Below are positions 52,409 through 60,939 of a DNA stretch of 64,000 nucleotides, one piece after another. Source of the stretch: CAVVMA01 sp963788205. Its GTDB lineage: Bacteria; Desulfobacterota; Binatia; Binatales; Binataceae. Position 1 is the first letter of the stretch, and each line of letters opens with the position of its first letter. The DNA lies in contig CAWBGG010000002.1 of assembly GCA_963788205.1 (NCBI GenBank), forward strand, positions 806,001 to 870,000. Direction: 5' to 3'. The translations under genes were made by a program, and so were the position numbers. The notes under the pieces were generated by a model. The model searched no databases. It was not told the origin of the DNA and saw nothing but the letters and a program-made list of their open reading frames with translations.

Positions 52409-53898
52409 GACGGCTTGCTCGTCGCGCCCAGCGGAAAGGTGAAACTGACCAGCGTGCCCGGCGGTGGATCGTTGGGCCCGATCGTGATCGTGCCGCCGTG
52501 CCCCTCCATGATCGCCTTGGAGAGGAACAGGCCCAGGCCGATCCCTTCGCGCTTGGTGGTGAAGAACGGCTCGAAGACATGCGCGACCACTTCAGGATCG
52601 ATTCCGGCGCCGCTGTCGGAGAAAGTCATCACGAAGCTTTGCTCATCGCGGCGATAGCCGATTCGCAGCACGCCGCCTTCGGGCATCGCCTGCACCGCGT
52701 TGGCGACCACGTTGATAAAGCAGGTGCGCAGTTTCTCGGCGTCGACGTTGAGGATCGCCGCAACCTCCTGGCCTTCCTCCACCGCCTCGATACCCTGGCT
52801 GCGCATCTTGGATTCCGAAAGTGCCAGTACGTCGCGCACCAGCGCCCGCACGTCGGTGGGCGCGGGGCGCACCTCGATCGGCTTGCCGTAATGGAGAAAG
52901 CTTTGGATCAGCTCTGAAAGCCGATGGATCTCGTCCTTCATCATGCCGAGCTGGCGCAGGAAGTTCTCGCGGTCGTTGCTGAGCTGTGGCGCGTAACGGG
53001 CGCGGAGCTGGTCGACCGCCAGGCTGATGAAGTTGAGCGGGTTCTTGATTTCGTGGGCCAGGCCCCCGGCGAGCTGGCCGAGCGCGGTGAAGCGCTCCAG
53101 CCGGTTGAGATCGGATTCGCGCTCGCGCGTGCGGCGCATCTGGGCGACCATCTCGTTGAAGCTGCGCGTGAGCAGGCCGATCTCGTCGCGCCGATGGGCT
53201 TCGGGCACGGGCTCGAGGCCGCGCGCGGCGATATTCTGCGCCGCCGCCGCAACCGTGTGAATCGGCTCCACGTAGCGTTCCGCCAGAACGTAGGAAAATA
53301 CCAACGCGATGGCGAAGATCAGCCCGCCGAAAGCGATCAGATGGGTGCGGCTGCTGCGCAGCGGCCCGGTGTAGTCGCCGAAATTGGCCCGCACCCGCAC
53401 GTAGCCGAAAGTGTAGTCCTCGACCTTGATCGGAATCTGATAGATCGTCGTGGGCGCATCCGGCGGCCCGACCGTGAACACCTTGACGTTGTCGCTGCCG
53501 CGCCGCGCGCCATCGTGATGCCAGTGATTCGGCGTTTCGGCCAGCGTGTAGGTCTTGGAGGGCGCGCCCAGGAGCTTGCCGATCAAGCTGGGGTTGGAGC
53601 TGTTGATTATCAGGTTCTCGTTCGAGGCGATGGTGACCTCGTCGAGGCTCTTGCTGGGCAGATTGCGCTGGAAGTCCTGCAAACTGTCGCGATCGGTGTA
53701 GCGCACCGAGGTCAGCTCCCGCACGCTCATCTGGATAGCCGCAGCGAGATCCTTGACCTTCTCCTGGGTCGCTTCAACGATCGCCTCCTGGGTGCCGAGG
53801 CTGACGATCACTTCCGCGCCGAGCGTCAGCGCCAGCAGCGCGACCATCAGGGCCATCAGCTTGGCTTTGAGATTTAACGGTGGAAACCAGGATTCCAT
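52405..53898 (-). CDS. sensor histidine kinase partner of NtrC-type regulator
   Basis: Two membrane helices (residues about 10-35 and 195-215) flank a periplasmic sensor domain, followed by HAMP, then LAGGLAHEIKNPLNFISLAV with the phospho-His. The ATPase domain shows FINVVANAVQAMPEGG (N-box), FSDSGAGIDPEVVAHVFEPF (G1/F) and GIGLGLFLSKAIMEGHGG (G2). ATG 53898 is preferred over GTG-like extensions upstream. Confidence 0.93.
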   Translation of the reverse strand: MESWFPPLNLKAKLMALMVALLALTLGAEVIVSLGTQEAIVEATQEKVKDLAAAIQMSVRELTSVRYTDRDSLQDFQRNLPSKSLDEVTIASNENLIINSSNPSLIGKLLGAPSKTYTLAETPNHWHHDGARRGSDNVKVFTVGPPDAPTTIYQIPIKVEDYTFGYVRVRANFGDYTGPLRSSRTHLIAFGGLIFAIALVFSYVLAERYVEPIHTVAAAAQNIAARGLEPVPEAHRRDEIGLLTRSFNEMVAQMRRTRERESDLNRLERFTALGQLAGGLAHEIKNPLNFISLAVDQLRARYAPQLSNDRENFLRQLGMMKDEIHRLSELIQSFLHYGKPIEVRPAPTDVRALVRDVLALSESKMRSQGIEAVEEGQEVAAILNVDAEKLRTCFINVVANAVQAMPEGGVLRIGYRRDEQSFVMTFSDSGAGIDPEVVAHVFEPFFTTKREGIGLGLFLSKAIMEGHGGTITIGPNDPPPGTLVSFTFPLGATSKPS

Positions 53899-53970
53899 AT
53901 AGTTATCGACACGCTGGCCGCTACGCGCCCGTTTCGCGACGCGCATTCGCGCCCATGCTGCCCGCGCTCA

Positions 53971-54393
53971 TCAGTTTCCGTCGAAGGGGGCGTAGCGCTC
54001 GCGCAGGGCGTCGCGAATCTGCTCCACTGGAGTGCCCTGCTTGGCCAGCGTGGTGGCTTCGAGCGCCTCCCCCACGCAGATTTCGCACTTGGCGCCGTGC
54101 CCATCGCGATAGCAGTCGAGCAGGTTCTTGTGGCCGTAGATCCGATCGCATCCGCAATAGCAACGAAGTTGCGAGAGCAGGGCGGGATTCTTGCCCGCCA
54201 CCGCGTAGGCTTCGCGCGCGGGTCCGGTGAACATCGCGGGATCGAGCGTGCCGGCGTCGTTCGAGCGGTCGAACTTGCAGCATGCAACGGCGCTGAGGCG
54301 GTTTTCGTCGGCCCGGAAGCCCGCGTAAGCGAGGCCCGCGAACACCGCGGCGCCGATCAGCAGCGCCACGAGCGATTTGGATTTGGTGAACAC
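53971..54393 (-). CDS. membrane-anchored protein with CYCGC motif
   Basis: An N-terminal hydrophobic helix (SLVALLIGAAVFAGLAYAG) precedes ACCKFDRSNDAG, SQLRCYCGCDRIYGHKNLLD and KCEICVGEALEATTLAKQG. The PCYCGC-type motif and four Cys pairs suggest metal or heme-related binding outside the cytoplasm. Family function is unknown. It is transcribed with the two-component system 72 bases downstream. Confidence 0.75.
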   Translation of the reverse strand: MFTKSKSLVALLIGAAVFAGLAYAGFRADENRLSAVACCKFDRSNDAGTLDPAMFTGPAREAYAVAGKNPALLSQLRCYCGCDRIYGHKNLLDCYRDGHGAKCEICVGEALEATTLAKQGTPVEQIRDALRERYAPFDGN

Positions 54394-54410
54394 CTACTTG
54401 CCCCTCCAAA

Positions 54411-55139
54411 CTATAGCATTTCCACCACTTGGGGGCTGCGGCGGATAAAGCTGTAGAGCGCGGCCGGGCGATGTGGGCCGCGCCGCTTGGCGGGCAGGCG
54501 CCGCAGCAGGCCCATCGCGAGAATCCGGCGGCGGAAATTGCGGCGATTGATCTGCCGGTTCAGGATCAACCCGTAGAGCGCCTCGAACTGGGCGAAGGTG
54601 AAATCGCGCGGCAGCAGGTTGCAGGCGATGTTGGTGTATTCCAGCTTCGAGCGCAGCCGCTGCGCCGCATGACGCGCCATCACCGAATGGTCATAGGCGA
54701 GCGCCGGGAGCGCGGAGACCTCGAACCATCGGCCGCCGGTATATTTGGGTGACGAAGTCGTGACCGCGGCCGGATTCGCGATCAACGCCATGTACGCCAC
54801 CGAAACCACATGCGCCTTGGGATCGCGCGAGGGGTCGCCGAAGGTGAACAATTGCTCGAGGTAGGCTTTGCTCACGCCGGTGGCGGCATACAGCTCGCGC
54901 CGCGCCGCGTCTTCCAGCGCTTCTCCGACCCCGACCAACCCCCCGGCGAAGGCCCATCGCCCCTTCAGCGCGCCGCCACGAAGCTGGACCAGGTAAGCCT
55001 TCAGGCGCTCGCCGTTGACCGCGAACAGCACGGTATCGACCGCGACCTTGGGGCGGGCGTCCCGCCCGGGCCGACGCTCGCCGGGAGCGCGATCGTGCGT
55101 CGCGGGCGAGGCGACGGTATCGGCAACTTGATTTTCCAC
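54411..55139 (-). CDS. nrtR: NrtR-type Nudix-like regulator of NAD synthesis
   Basis: A Nudix-like fold (VLFAVNGERLKAYLVQLRGG and AGGLVGVGEALEDAARREL) is followed by a winged-helix domain: RLRSKLEYTNIACNLLPRDF, FAQFEALYGLILNRQINRRN. This is the NrtR layout. The Nudix box reads RELYAATGV where active enzymes have REUxEExGU, so both metal-binding Glu are Ala. It is downstream of nadA on the same strand, as expected for an ADP-ribose-sensing repressor of NAD genes. Confidence 0.85.
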   Translation of the reverse strand: MENQVADTVASPATHDRAPGERRPGRDARPKVAVDTVLFAVNGERLKAYLVQLRGGALKGRWAFAGGLVGVGEALEDAARRELYAATGVSKAYLEQLFTFGDPSRDPKAHVVSVAYMALIANPAAVTTSSPKYTGGRWFEVSALPALAYDHSVMARHAAQRLRSKLEYTNIACNLLPRDFTFAQFEALYGLILNRQINRRNFRRRILAMGLLRRLPAKRRGPHRPAALYSFIRRSPQVVEML

Positions 55140-55166
55140 CGCTGCGGAATCGCGTCAGGGCCTGAG

Positions 55167-56186
55167 CTACTGGCTCAATTCGAGCATCCGCTCCAGCGCG
55201 CGCCGGGCGCCCTCGCGGACCTCGTCGTCGAGCGTGATTTCGTAGCGAAGGTTGCGTAGCGAATCGAGCGTGCCGGCCAGCGTGATCATCTTCATATAGC
55301 GGCAGAGCTTGCACGTCTTGTAGAAACGCTTTTGGGGAATCTCCATCAAGAGCCGGTCGGAAAGCCCGCACTCGGTCACGATCAGGAATTTGTCAGCGGT
55401 GCTTTCGGTCGCGTACTTGACCATCGCGCTGGTCGAAAGCACTGCGTCGGCAAGCTCGAGGACGTCGCGGCGGCATTCGGGATGCGCCAGCACTTTGATT
55501 CCCGGAATCGCGCGCTTGACCTTCTCGACCTCGGCCGGGGTGATCTGATGATGGACGTAGCAGTTGCCGTCCCATGAGATGACCTGCTTGCGGGTCTGGT
55601 TCTGGACGTAGTTGGCGAGATTTTGATCGGGCACGAACAGGACGTGCTGGGAGTTGATGGCCTCGACGATCTGCGCGGCATTGGCCGACGTGCAGCACGC
55701 GTCGGAGAGCGCCTTAACGTCGGCGGTGCAATTGACATACGAAACGACTTTGAGGTCGGGGTAGAGCGCCGCCAATTCCTGCTTGCGCTCGGCCAGCGCC
55801 TCGGCGGTGACGCTGTCGGCCAGCGAACAGCCGGCTCTCAGGTCGGGCAGCAGGACCATCCGGCCGGGATTGAAGACCTTGGCGGTCTCGGCCATGAAAT
55901 GCACGCCGCAGAATACGATCACATCCGCGTCGCGCACCTCCTTGGCTTTGCGCGCCAACTCGAGCGAATCACCGATGAAGTCGGCGACCTCGAAAATTTC
56001 GGGACGCTGGTAGTTGTGGGCCAGGATTATCGCGTGGCGCGCGGCCTTGAGGCGGCGGACTTCGGCGATCTCGTCCGCATAGCGTTCGCAGGCCTCGCGC
56101 GTATAAACGTCGGGATCGAGCACGCGCAGCTTCTCGTGCAAAACGGCCACGGTGGCAGCGGGCTCAAGCGCGGTTTCCATTTTCAA
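55167..56186 (-). CDS. nadA: quinolinate synthase A
   Basis: AIILAHNYQRPEIFEVADFI, FCGVHFMAETAKVFNPGRM, YVNCTADVKALSDACCTSAN, AHPECRRDV and the CKLCRYMK end are the NadA signature, with Cys ligands for the [4Fe-4S] cluster. The enzyme condenses iminoaspartate and DHAP. nrtR follows 27 bases downstream. A palindrome lies 20 bases upstream of the start. Confidence 0.95.
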   Translation of the reverse strand: MKMETALEPAATVAVLHEKLRVLDPDVYTREACERYADEIAEVRRLKAARHAIILAHNYQRPEIFEVADFIGDSLELARKAKEVRDADVIVFCGVHFMAETAKVFNPGRMVLLPDLRAGCSLADSVTAEALAERKQELAALYPDLKVVSYVNCTADVKALSDACCTSANAAQIVEAINSQHVLFVPDQNLANYVQNQTRKQVISWDGNCYVHHQITPAEVEKVKRAIPGIKVLAHPECRRDVLELADAVLSTSAMVKYATESTADKFLIVTECGLSDRLLMEIPQKRFYKTCKLCRYMKMITLAGTLDSLRNLRYEITLDDEVREGARRALERMLELSQ

Positions 56187-56203
56187 GCCTCGTCTTAGTT
56201 TGC

Positions 56204-56214
56204 GTCATTTTGAC
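56204..56214. promoter_or_regulatory. candidate operator palindrome upstream of nadA
   Basis: GTCATTTTGAC is a perfect 4-3-4 palindrome 18 bases before the nadA start and about 155 bases before the divergent CADD-type gene. Its place and symmetry fit a repressor site such as one for NrtR, encoded in the same operon. The site has not been matched to a known NrtR consensus. Confidence 0.35.
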
Positions 56215-56370
56215 ACTTACCTTATCAAGACAGGCTGGCTCACGCAAACGCTTTTGTGGGCCGCGATTCGCGGCCCGGCCATCAATCCAGCCGCCAAGCC
56301 TTGAAGCGCTTGCGCGACTCCCACACAATAGGCGCCAAATGCGTAACGGGGAGCCGAATCCCAAGGAGCC

Positions 56371-57036
56371 ATGCCGATGTCAAACGCCGCGCAATTGACC
56401 CGGGCGCTCGATCAAACGGTCGCAGAACGAAGCCTTCTCAGGCATCCGTTCTACCTGGAATGGACGCGCGGAACGCTGGAGCGCTCGCGCTTGCGTGAGT
56501 ACGCGATCCAGTACTACCGCCACGTAGAGGCCTTTCCGCGCTATCTGAGCGCGATTCATTCGCGATGCGGCGATATCGCGACGCGCCAGGCGCTGCTGGA
56601 AAATCTAATCGAAGAGGAGCGCGGCGCGGAAAACCATCCCGAGCTCTGGCTGCGCTTCGCCGAGGGCCTGGGCCTCGCGCGCAAGCAGGTGACCGGCGCC
56701 ACGCCCAGCGCGGCCGCCGCCAAGCTGGTCGATACGTACACCCATCTCACGCGCGACCTCCCGATCGAAGCGGGGCTCGCCGCGCTGTACGTTTACGAGT
56801 CGCAGATACCCGCCGTCGCGAGCGCCAAGATCGACGGCCTCAAGCGATTTTACGGCGTCACCGAAGAATCCGCCTTGAGCTTCTTCACAGTGCATGAGGA
56901 AGCCGATGTCTGGCACGCCCGCACCGGCGCGCAGTTGATCGAGCATTACGCCGAGCGCAACGGCAGTGCGTTGACCGTGATGGAAGCCTGCCGCGCCGCG
57001 CTCGACGCGCTGTGGGCAATGCTCGACAGCGTGTAG
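56371..57036 (+). CDS. CADD-family (TenA/PqqC-like) diiron oxygenase
   Basis: AAGGAGCC precedes ATG 56371. The 221-residue all-helical protein shows LLRHPFYLEWTRGTLERSRL, YYRHVEAFPRYLSAIHSRCG, LIEEERGAENHPELWLRFAE, VYESQIPAVASAKI and FFTVHEEADVWHA. These hold the His and Glu ligands of the heme-oxygenase-like diiron fold. CADD from chlamydia makes p-aminobenzoate for folate from tyrosine. The same role is plausible but unproven here. Confidence 0.82.
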   Translation: MPMSNAAQLTRALDQTVAERSLLRHPFYLEWTRGTLERSRLREYAIQYYRHVEAFPRYLSAIHSRCGDIATRQALLENLIEEERGAENHPELWLRFAEGLGLARKQVTGATPSAAAAKLVDTYTHLTRDLPIEAGLAALYVYESQIPAVASAKIDGLKRFYGVTEESALSFFTVHEEADVWHARTGAQLIEHYAERNGSALTVMEACRAALDALWAMLDSV

Positions 57037-57061
57037 CCGCTGAGCCTACGATTGGAACCTG

Positions 57062-57265
57062 ATGCGCAAATTTGCAGCGCGGGTCCGCAACGGCAGATTG
57101 GTAATGGATGAGCCAACCGGCTTGCCCGAGGGCGCGACGATCGAACTGACCATCGCTGACGAAGCGGACGATCTGGACGACGCCGAGCGCGCCCGTTTGC
57201 ATTCGGCCCTCCGGCGGTCTTGGCCCAGCGCCAGAGCGGGTAAAGCGCGACCGATAGACGTGTAG
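57062..57265 (+). CDS. AbrB-like or small antitoxin-type protein
   Basis: The 67-residue product RKFAARVRNGRLVMDEPTGL, PEGATIELTI and DDLDDAERARLHSALRRSW is the usual layout of short antitoxins that precede RelE/ParE-type toxins: a V-x-N-G-R-L-V-x-D-E-P-x-x-L-P-E-G swapped hairpin and a C-terminal helix. No toxin gene follows; the next gene is a convergent GST. It may be solitary. Confidence 0.65.
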   Translation: MRKFAARVRNGRLVMDEPTGLPEGATIELTIADEADDLDDAERARLHSALRRSWPSARAGKARPIDV

Positions 57266-57294
57266 CGGTCCACGGCCGCGCCCAGTGATCGCTC

Positions 57295-57939
57295 TCAGCC
57301 CCCGAAGGTGGCTTTCTCCTTGTCGATAATCGCCTTGAACGACGGGCGATTGTGCACCTTCGCGAGATAGGCGCTGAGCTTCGGCCAGCGCTTGGCGTTG
57401 ACGCTGTAACCGGCCAGATTGAGATTTACGAATTGTGTCGCCACGCCGATGTCGGCGATCGAGAACTGGTTTCCTACCAGCCATTCCTTCCCGCCGAGCT
57501 CTGTCTCCAGGTAGTCGAACAGCGGCGGCAGCTCCTCGTCCACGACCTTCTGAATCGCCGCCAGATCAGGCTGGCGATTCATGAAGCGCGGCGCGATCAC
57601 CTTGGGGAAAAAGACCTTGGGTCCAATTGCCGGCGCGAGACCGGTGTCTCCGTATTCCTCAAACCATAGAGCGCGCGCGTAGTCGTAAGCGTCAGAAGGG
57701 TAGAGCGCCGGCTGCGGCTTGATCTTTTCCAGATACGCGATGATCACCGACGAGTCGGCTAGCGTGCGGTCGCCGTCACGAAAAGCGGGAACCTTGCCGA
57801 GCGGGCTGATCTTCTTGTATTCCGCCGACACGTTAATCGGGATTACCTGCTCCAGGTCGAATGGAATACCTTTTTCCGCGAGCGCGACCAATGTTTTACG
57901 GACGAATGGTGAGCCTAAGGCTCCGTAGACTGTTGGCAT
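57295..57939 (-). CDS. glutathione S-transferase-like protein
   Basis: VYGALGSPFVRKTLVALAEK is the N-terminal thioredoxin-like start with a Ser near the catalytic position. PLGKVPAFRDGDRTLADSSV binds glutathione, and WLVGNQFSIADIGVATQFVN is the C-terminal helical landmark. The 214-residue length is normal. The physiological substrate is unknown. Confidence 0.9.
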   Translation of the reverse strand: MPTVYGALGSPFVRKTLVALAEKGIPFDLEQVIPINVSAEYKKISPLGKVPAFRDGDRTLADSSVIIAYLEKIKPQPALYPSDAYDYARALWFEEYGDTGLAPAIGPKVFFPKVIAPRFMNRQPDLAAIQKVVDEELPPLFDYLETELGGKEWLVGNQFSIADIGVATQFVNLNLAGYSVNAKRWPKLSAYLAKVHNRPSFKAIIDKEKATFGG

Positions 57940-58075
57940 CGTGTGTTCCTCCTCCAGTCGCGAGTTGTTTCACCGATACGCCGATTGAGTGAGCGAGGGA
58001 AGCGACGGCCGTTCCGGGTAGTGCCTCGTTGACGCCTGCGCTTCCCCTTTCTGTAGTGCCGTGATTTTCCAGTAT

Positions 58076-58115
58076 TACAACAACATTTGCCCGCTCATCG
58101 CAGCGCGTTATTATG
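58076..58115. repeat. left copy of perfect 40-bp direct repeat
   Basis: This 40-base sequence is identical to 59588-59627. It holds the same promoter-like TTGCCC...TATTAT. The right copy drives the FHA gene. Here the repeat marks the left edge of an insert of about 1.5 kb with two genes. It may be a duplicated target or an attachment site. Confidence 0.75.
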
Positions 58116-58503
58116 CGTTGCGAGGTTCGTCCGGGTACGATCGCAGATCCCGACCTGACGATCGCGATGTCGGCGGCGATGTTCCTGCAAATCCATAGAG
58201 GGGCAGGCGAGTCCGGTTCGCGGATTGCTGACGCGCCGGATCCGGCTGGGCGGGCGCCGCAAACTCTTCCGCATTTTTCCGCGTCTGTTCCCGACCGAGC
58301 CGAGCAGCACGATCTTCCATCGGATCGCATTCCGGGTCGCCCGAATCTACGCCCGAACTTCGGTGACATTGCTGCGCAACCGTTCACGCCGATAGCTGAC
58401 CGCGCTGCCGTCCGTCCGATTCGGATGACCAGTGGCATGCTGGGGTGAAGGGCGAGTAAAGTTTCAGAAGCTCGCCTGAAGAGGTCGAAGAGGTCGAACA
58501 GTC
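58116..58503. other. no confident gene; repeat-bounded insert leader
   Basis: Between the repeat and the first cassette gene no convincing coding frame is seen. One plus-strand frame reads KLFRIFPRLFPTEPSS and IFHRIAFRVARIYAR, protein-like but unknown, without a start. Two AGAGGTCGA copies lie just before ATG 58504 and include a ribosome-site-like AGAGG. Confidence 0.35.
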
Positions 58504-58989
58504 ATGACCCTGCGGGAGCGTGTGCGACAGATTAACAGCGACATTGTGGAGACGCAGCGACTCAACGCGCAAAGTCTTTCCGATTGGCTGACCGATCTGA
58601 AGGATCTATACAGCTTCGTGGAAACGTTCATCGAGGAGCGGCTCTCGGAGGAGCTAAGGAAGGGCTTGGTGAAGGTCAGTCGCACGAAGGTAGAGCGCTA
58701 TGAGGAAAGCCTGGGGCAGTACCAGACTGAGGAATTGAACTTCTCGCTGGCAGGCGGCGTTGTCGTATTCAGCCCGGTGGCCCTGCGCGTAATCGGTTCG
58801 TTCGGTCGCGTGGACGTGTTTTTGCGCGGCCGAATCGATCAAGGGTTTATGATTCTGCGCGCCGAGCGCATGCCGGCGCGGTGGGCAATACTTCAGAAGT
58901 CGGAACGGCGGAAACTTGGTAACACCCCAAAACCGCAGTTCTTGAGCGAAGACTCTCTTGATCACGCAATTGAGAGTCTGTTGCAGTGA
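58504..58989 (+). CDS. cassette gene 1, hypothetical protein
   Basis: The 161-residue protein starts MTLRERVRQINSDIVETQRL and has helical, charged sequence followed by a beta-rich centre (VVVFSPVALRVIGSFGRVDV FLRG, split here) and DQGFMILRAERM. No domain is recognised. It lies 19 bases before the HEPN-like gene in a repeat-bounded insert of lower GC. Together they look like a two-gene system. Confidence 0.6.
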   Translation: MTLRERVRQINSDIVETQRLNAQSLSDWLTDLKDLYSFVETFIEERLSEELRKGLVKVSRTKVERYEESLGQYQTEELNFSLAGGVVVFSPVALRVIGSFGRVDVFLRGRIDQGFMILRAERMPARWAILQKSERRKLGNTPKPQFLSEDSLDHAIESLLQ

Positions 58990-59008
58990 GACGGGGGCAA
59001 ACGGCTCG

Positions 59009-59527
59009 ATGGCCTCGCTTGCTGAAGCCTTCCAACGCTACCAAGTGATTAAGACGATAGCCCGGGAGGAACGCGATCGGGCACTGAGGTCACCCGGGTC
59101 CCCGAGGAACATTCAGCACGGGCTTGTGCAGATCGGTGAGTTGCCGGACGACGCGCTTCTCAAGTTGAAAACTTTCTTCGACCTCCTGCTGAACCGGATT
59201 GAGCACTTGGGCTTTCTCGATGTCGTTTCAAGCTTTGAGGAGGAATTTCGCGTCCGAATCAGAAATCGTCGAGACCCAAGCATTGCGAACGTGAAAGTGC
59301 GGGCGAGAATTTCGTCGTTTCTCGGCAGACCCTCGCGGCAGCAAACCTTGGGGGCGATGATTCCGGTATTGAAGCTAGCTGTCGACAGGGTGTGGGGTGC
59401 CAAGCTTGAGCAAATCAGGGACGAGCGCAATGGAATTGCGCACGGAAGACCACCGTCCCAACTCCTCGCCATAAACATGGCCGATGCCGTCCAGACTCTC
59501 GACGACGCATTGCTCAAGCTTCCATGA
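59009..59527 (+). CDS. cassette gene 2, HEPN-like protein
   Basis: The 172-residue protein is helical. Near its end IRDERNGIAHGRPP fits the R-N-x-x-x-H motif of HEPN RNases (R-x4-6-H with a polar residue after Arg). VVSSFEEEFRVRIRNRRDPS and KVRARISSFLG precede it. HEPN proteins act as toxins or defence RNases. ATG 59009 is chosen; a TTG at 58958 overlaps gene 1. Its neighbour could be an antitoxin or a regulator. Confidence 0.6.
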   Translation: MASLAEAFQRYQVIKTIAREERDRALRSPGSPRNIQHGLVQIGELPDDALLKLKTFFDLLLNRIEHLGFLDVVSSFEEEFRVRIRNRRDPSIANVKVRARISSFLGRPSRQQTLGAMIPVLKLAVDRVWGAKLEQIRDERNGIAHGRPPSQLLAINMADAVQTLDDALLKLP

Positions 59528-59587
59528 ATCCGGCCCACGCGGGGATGTTCTGCGCGCTCCGCCCGTAGAGCGAGCTCTTTCCTGCAC

Positions 59588-59627
59588 TACAACAACATTT
59601 GCCCGCTCATCGCAGCGCGTTATTATG
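59588..59627. repeat. right copy of perfect 40-bp direct repeat
   Basis: All 40 bases equal 58076-58115. This copy lies directly upstream of the FHA gene and includes its likely promoter. The identity is striking for non-coding DNA and argues that duplication is recent or that the sequence is maintained by recombination. Confidence 0.75.
59599..59626 (+). promoter_or_regulatory. sigma-70-type promoter of FHA gene, inside the 40-bp repeat
   Basis: TTGCCC (59599-59604), a 16-base spacer and TATTAT (59621-59626) give a reasonable -35/-10 pair. The FHA gene start is 21 bases downstream, with GGAG between. The same promoter occurs in the left repeat at about 58087-58114. Confidence 0.5.
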
Positions 59628-59646
59628 TTCTATTGGAGTGGTAGAA

Positions 59647-60939
59647 ATGAGCGCGGTGCGTGAGGGATTGCTCGGGGTGAACGACAGCGTTAATCGGCGC
59701 GAGTTGTTCCTGAAATCGATGGCCGGGCTGGCCGGCGGTGCCCTCGGATGGCTGCCGGTTGAGATCACCAGCAACGGCCACAGCCTGACCGACGTGCAGA
59801 CCACCGCCAGCGCGATCGCGAATTTTGTCTCGATGGCCGTTCTGTCCGGCCTGATCGGAGGGTTGATAACCGCCGCCGAGGGGCAAAGTATCGAGCTTTC
59901 CGATCAGACCAAGCGGCGCTTGGCGCGCGGCTTCATTATCTGCGCCTTGCTCTCGCTCCCCGCGACTTACTACTCCAATTTGGCCTTCAGCTACATCCTC
60001 AATGCGGGCGGCTGGGGTATCAATCAACAGGGATCGCCCATCTATCTTTTCCTCGGCCGCACCGCGGGATGGGCGCTGATGGGCCTGATGCTCGGTGCGG
60101 GCGTGGGGCTGGCGACCTTCTCGATTCCCAACGTAATCAAGGGCGCGGCCGGTGGATGGGTCGGAGGGTTCCTGGGCGGCCTGCTGTTCGACGTTATCGG
60201 ACAGAGCTCGGGCGGCCTGATGTCGCGCCTGGTGGGGTTTAGTTCAGTCGGGCTTGCGATCGGGCTGTTGATCGGCCTGGTCCAGGAATTGACCAAGGCG
60301 GCCTGGGTCACTGTCGAAGCAGGAAGGCTGCGTGGACGTCAATACAGGCTGGAGCGTACGGTCGCGACCGTGGGACGGGCCGAAGAAAACGCCGTGGGAT
60401 TGTTCGGTGACCCAAGCGTGCTGCCGCGCCATGCGGAGATCACCAAGCGGGCGGACGGATACATTCTTAAGAGCCTGAGCCCGCAGCAGGGAGTGTTTTT
60501 GAACGGCAGACGAATCGAAAGCGCCGATCTTCACGACGGCGATCGGGTCAAGATTGGGAACTACGAGCTGATGTTTCATCTGCGCAACGCCCCGCCCGGA
60601 GCCATGCGCGCCGCACCCGCGATTGCGGCGCCGCCGCCGGCTTACGCTGGGTCGGCGCTCAATGGCGGGCCATGCCTGACCGACTCCGCCGGACGGCGCT
60701 TTGAGATCCGTGGCGACGTTACGCGGCTGGGACGCGCGCTCGACAACGACGTGGTGGTCGACGACGCCTCGGTATCGCGCTATCACGCCAATATTCGCAA
60801 ACAGGACGGCGCCTTCGAGCTGGTCGATCTGAACAGCCGAAACGGGACGTTCGTCGCCGACCGCAGAATCACGCAGGCGCGGCTGGCCAGCGGCGATTCA
60901 ATGCGGCTGGGCGACGCTCAGTTCATCTTCCGTGCCTGA
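59647..60939 (+). CDS. membrane protein with two FHA domains
   Basis: Residues about 50-210 form several hydrophobic helices (SMAVLSGLIGGLITAAEGQS and AGWALMGLMLGAGVGLATFS). Two FHA domains follow: ATVGRAEENAVGLFGD with LPRHAEI, and VTRLGRALDNDVVVDDASVS with RYHANI and LNSRNGTF. G-R, S/P-x-x-H and N-G residues bind phospho-Thr. It likely recruits phosphorylated partners of the kinase at 61364. The last 8 bases overlap the next gene. Confidence 0.9.
   Translation: MSAVREGLLGVNDSVNRRELFLKSMAGLAGGALGWLPVEITSNGHSLTDVQTTASAIANFVSMAVLSGLIGGLITAAEGQSIELSDQTKRRLARGFIICALLSLPATYYSNLAFSYILNAGGWGINQQGSPIYLFLGRTAGWALMGLMLGAGVGLATFSIPNVIKGAAGGWVGGFLGGLLFDVIGQSSGGLMSRLVGFSSVGLAIGLLIGLVQELTKAAWVTVEAGRLRGRQYRLERTVATVGRAEENAVGLFGDPSVLPRHAEITKRADGYILKSLSPQQGVFLNGRRIESADLHDGDRVKIGNYELMFHLRNAPPGAMRAAPAIAAPPPAYAGSALNGGPCLTDSAGRRFEIRGDVTRLGRALDNDVVVDDASVSRYHANIRKQDGAFELVDLNSRNGTFVADRRITQARLASGDSMRLGDAQFIFRA

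Noticed and set aside
57896..58438. Minus-strand frame of 180 codons over the left 40-bp repeat
   Set aside because: It runs through the GST start and repeat, with no domain.
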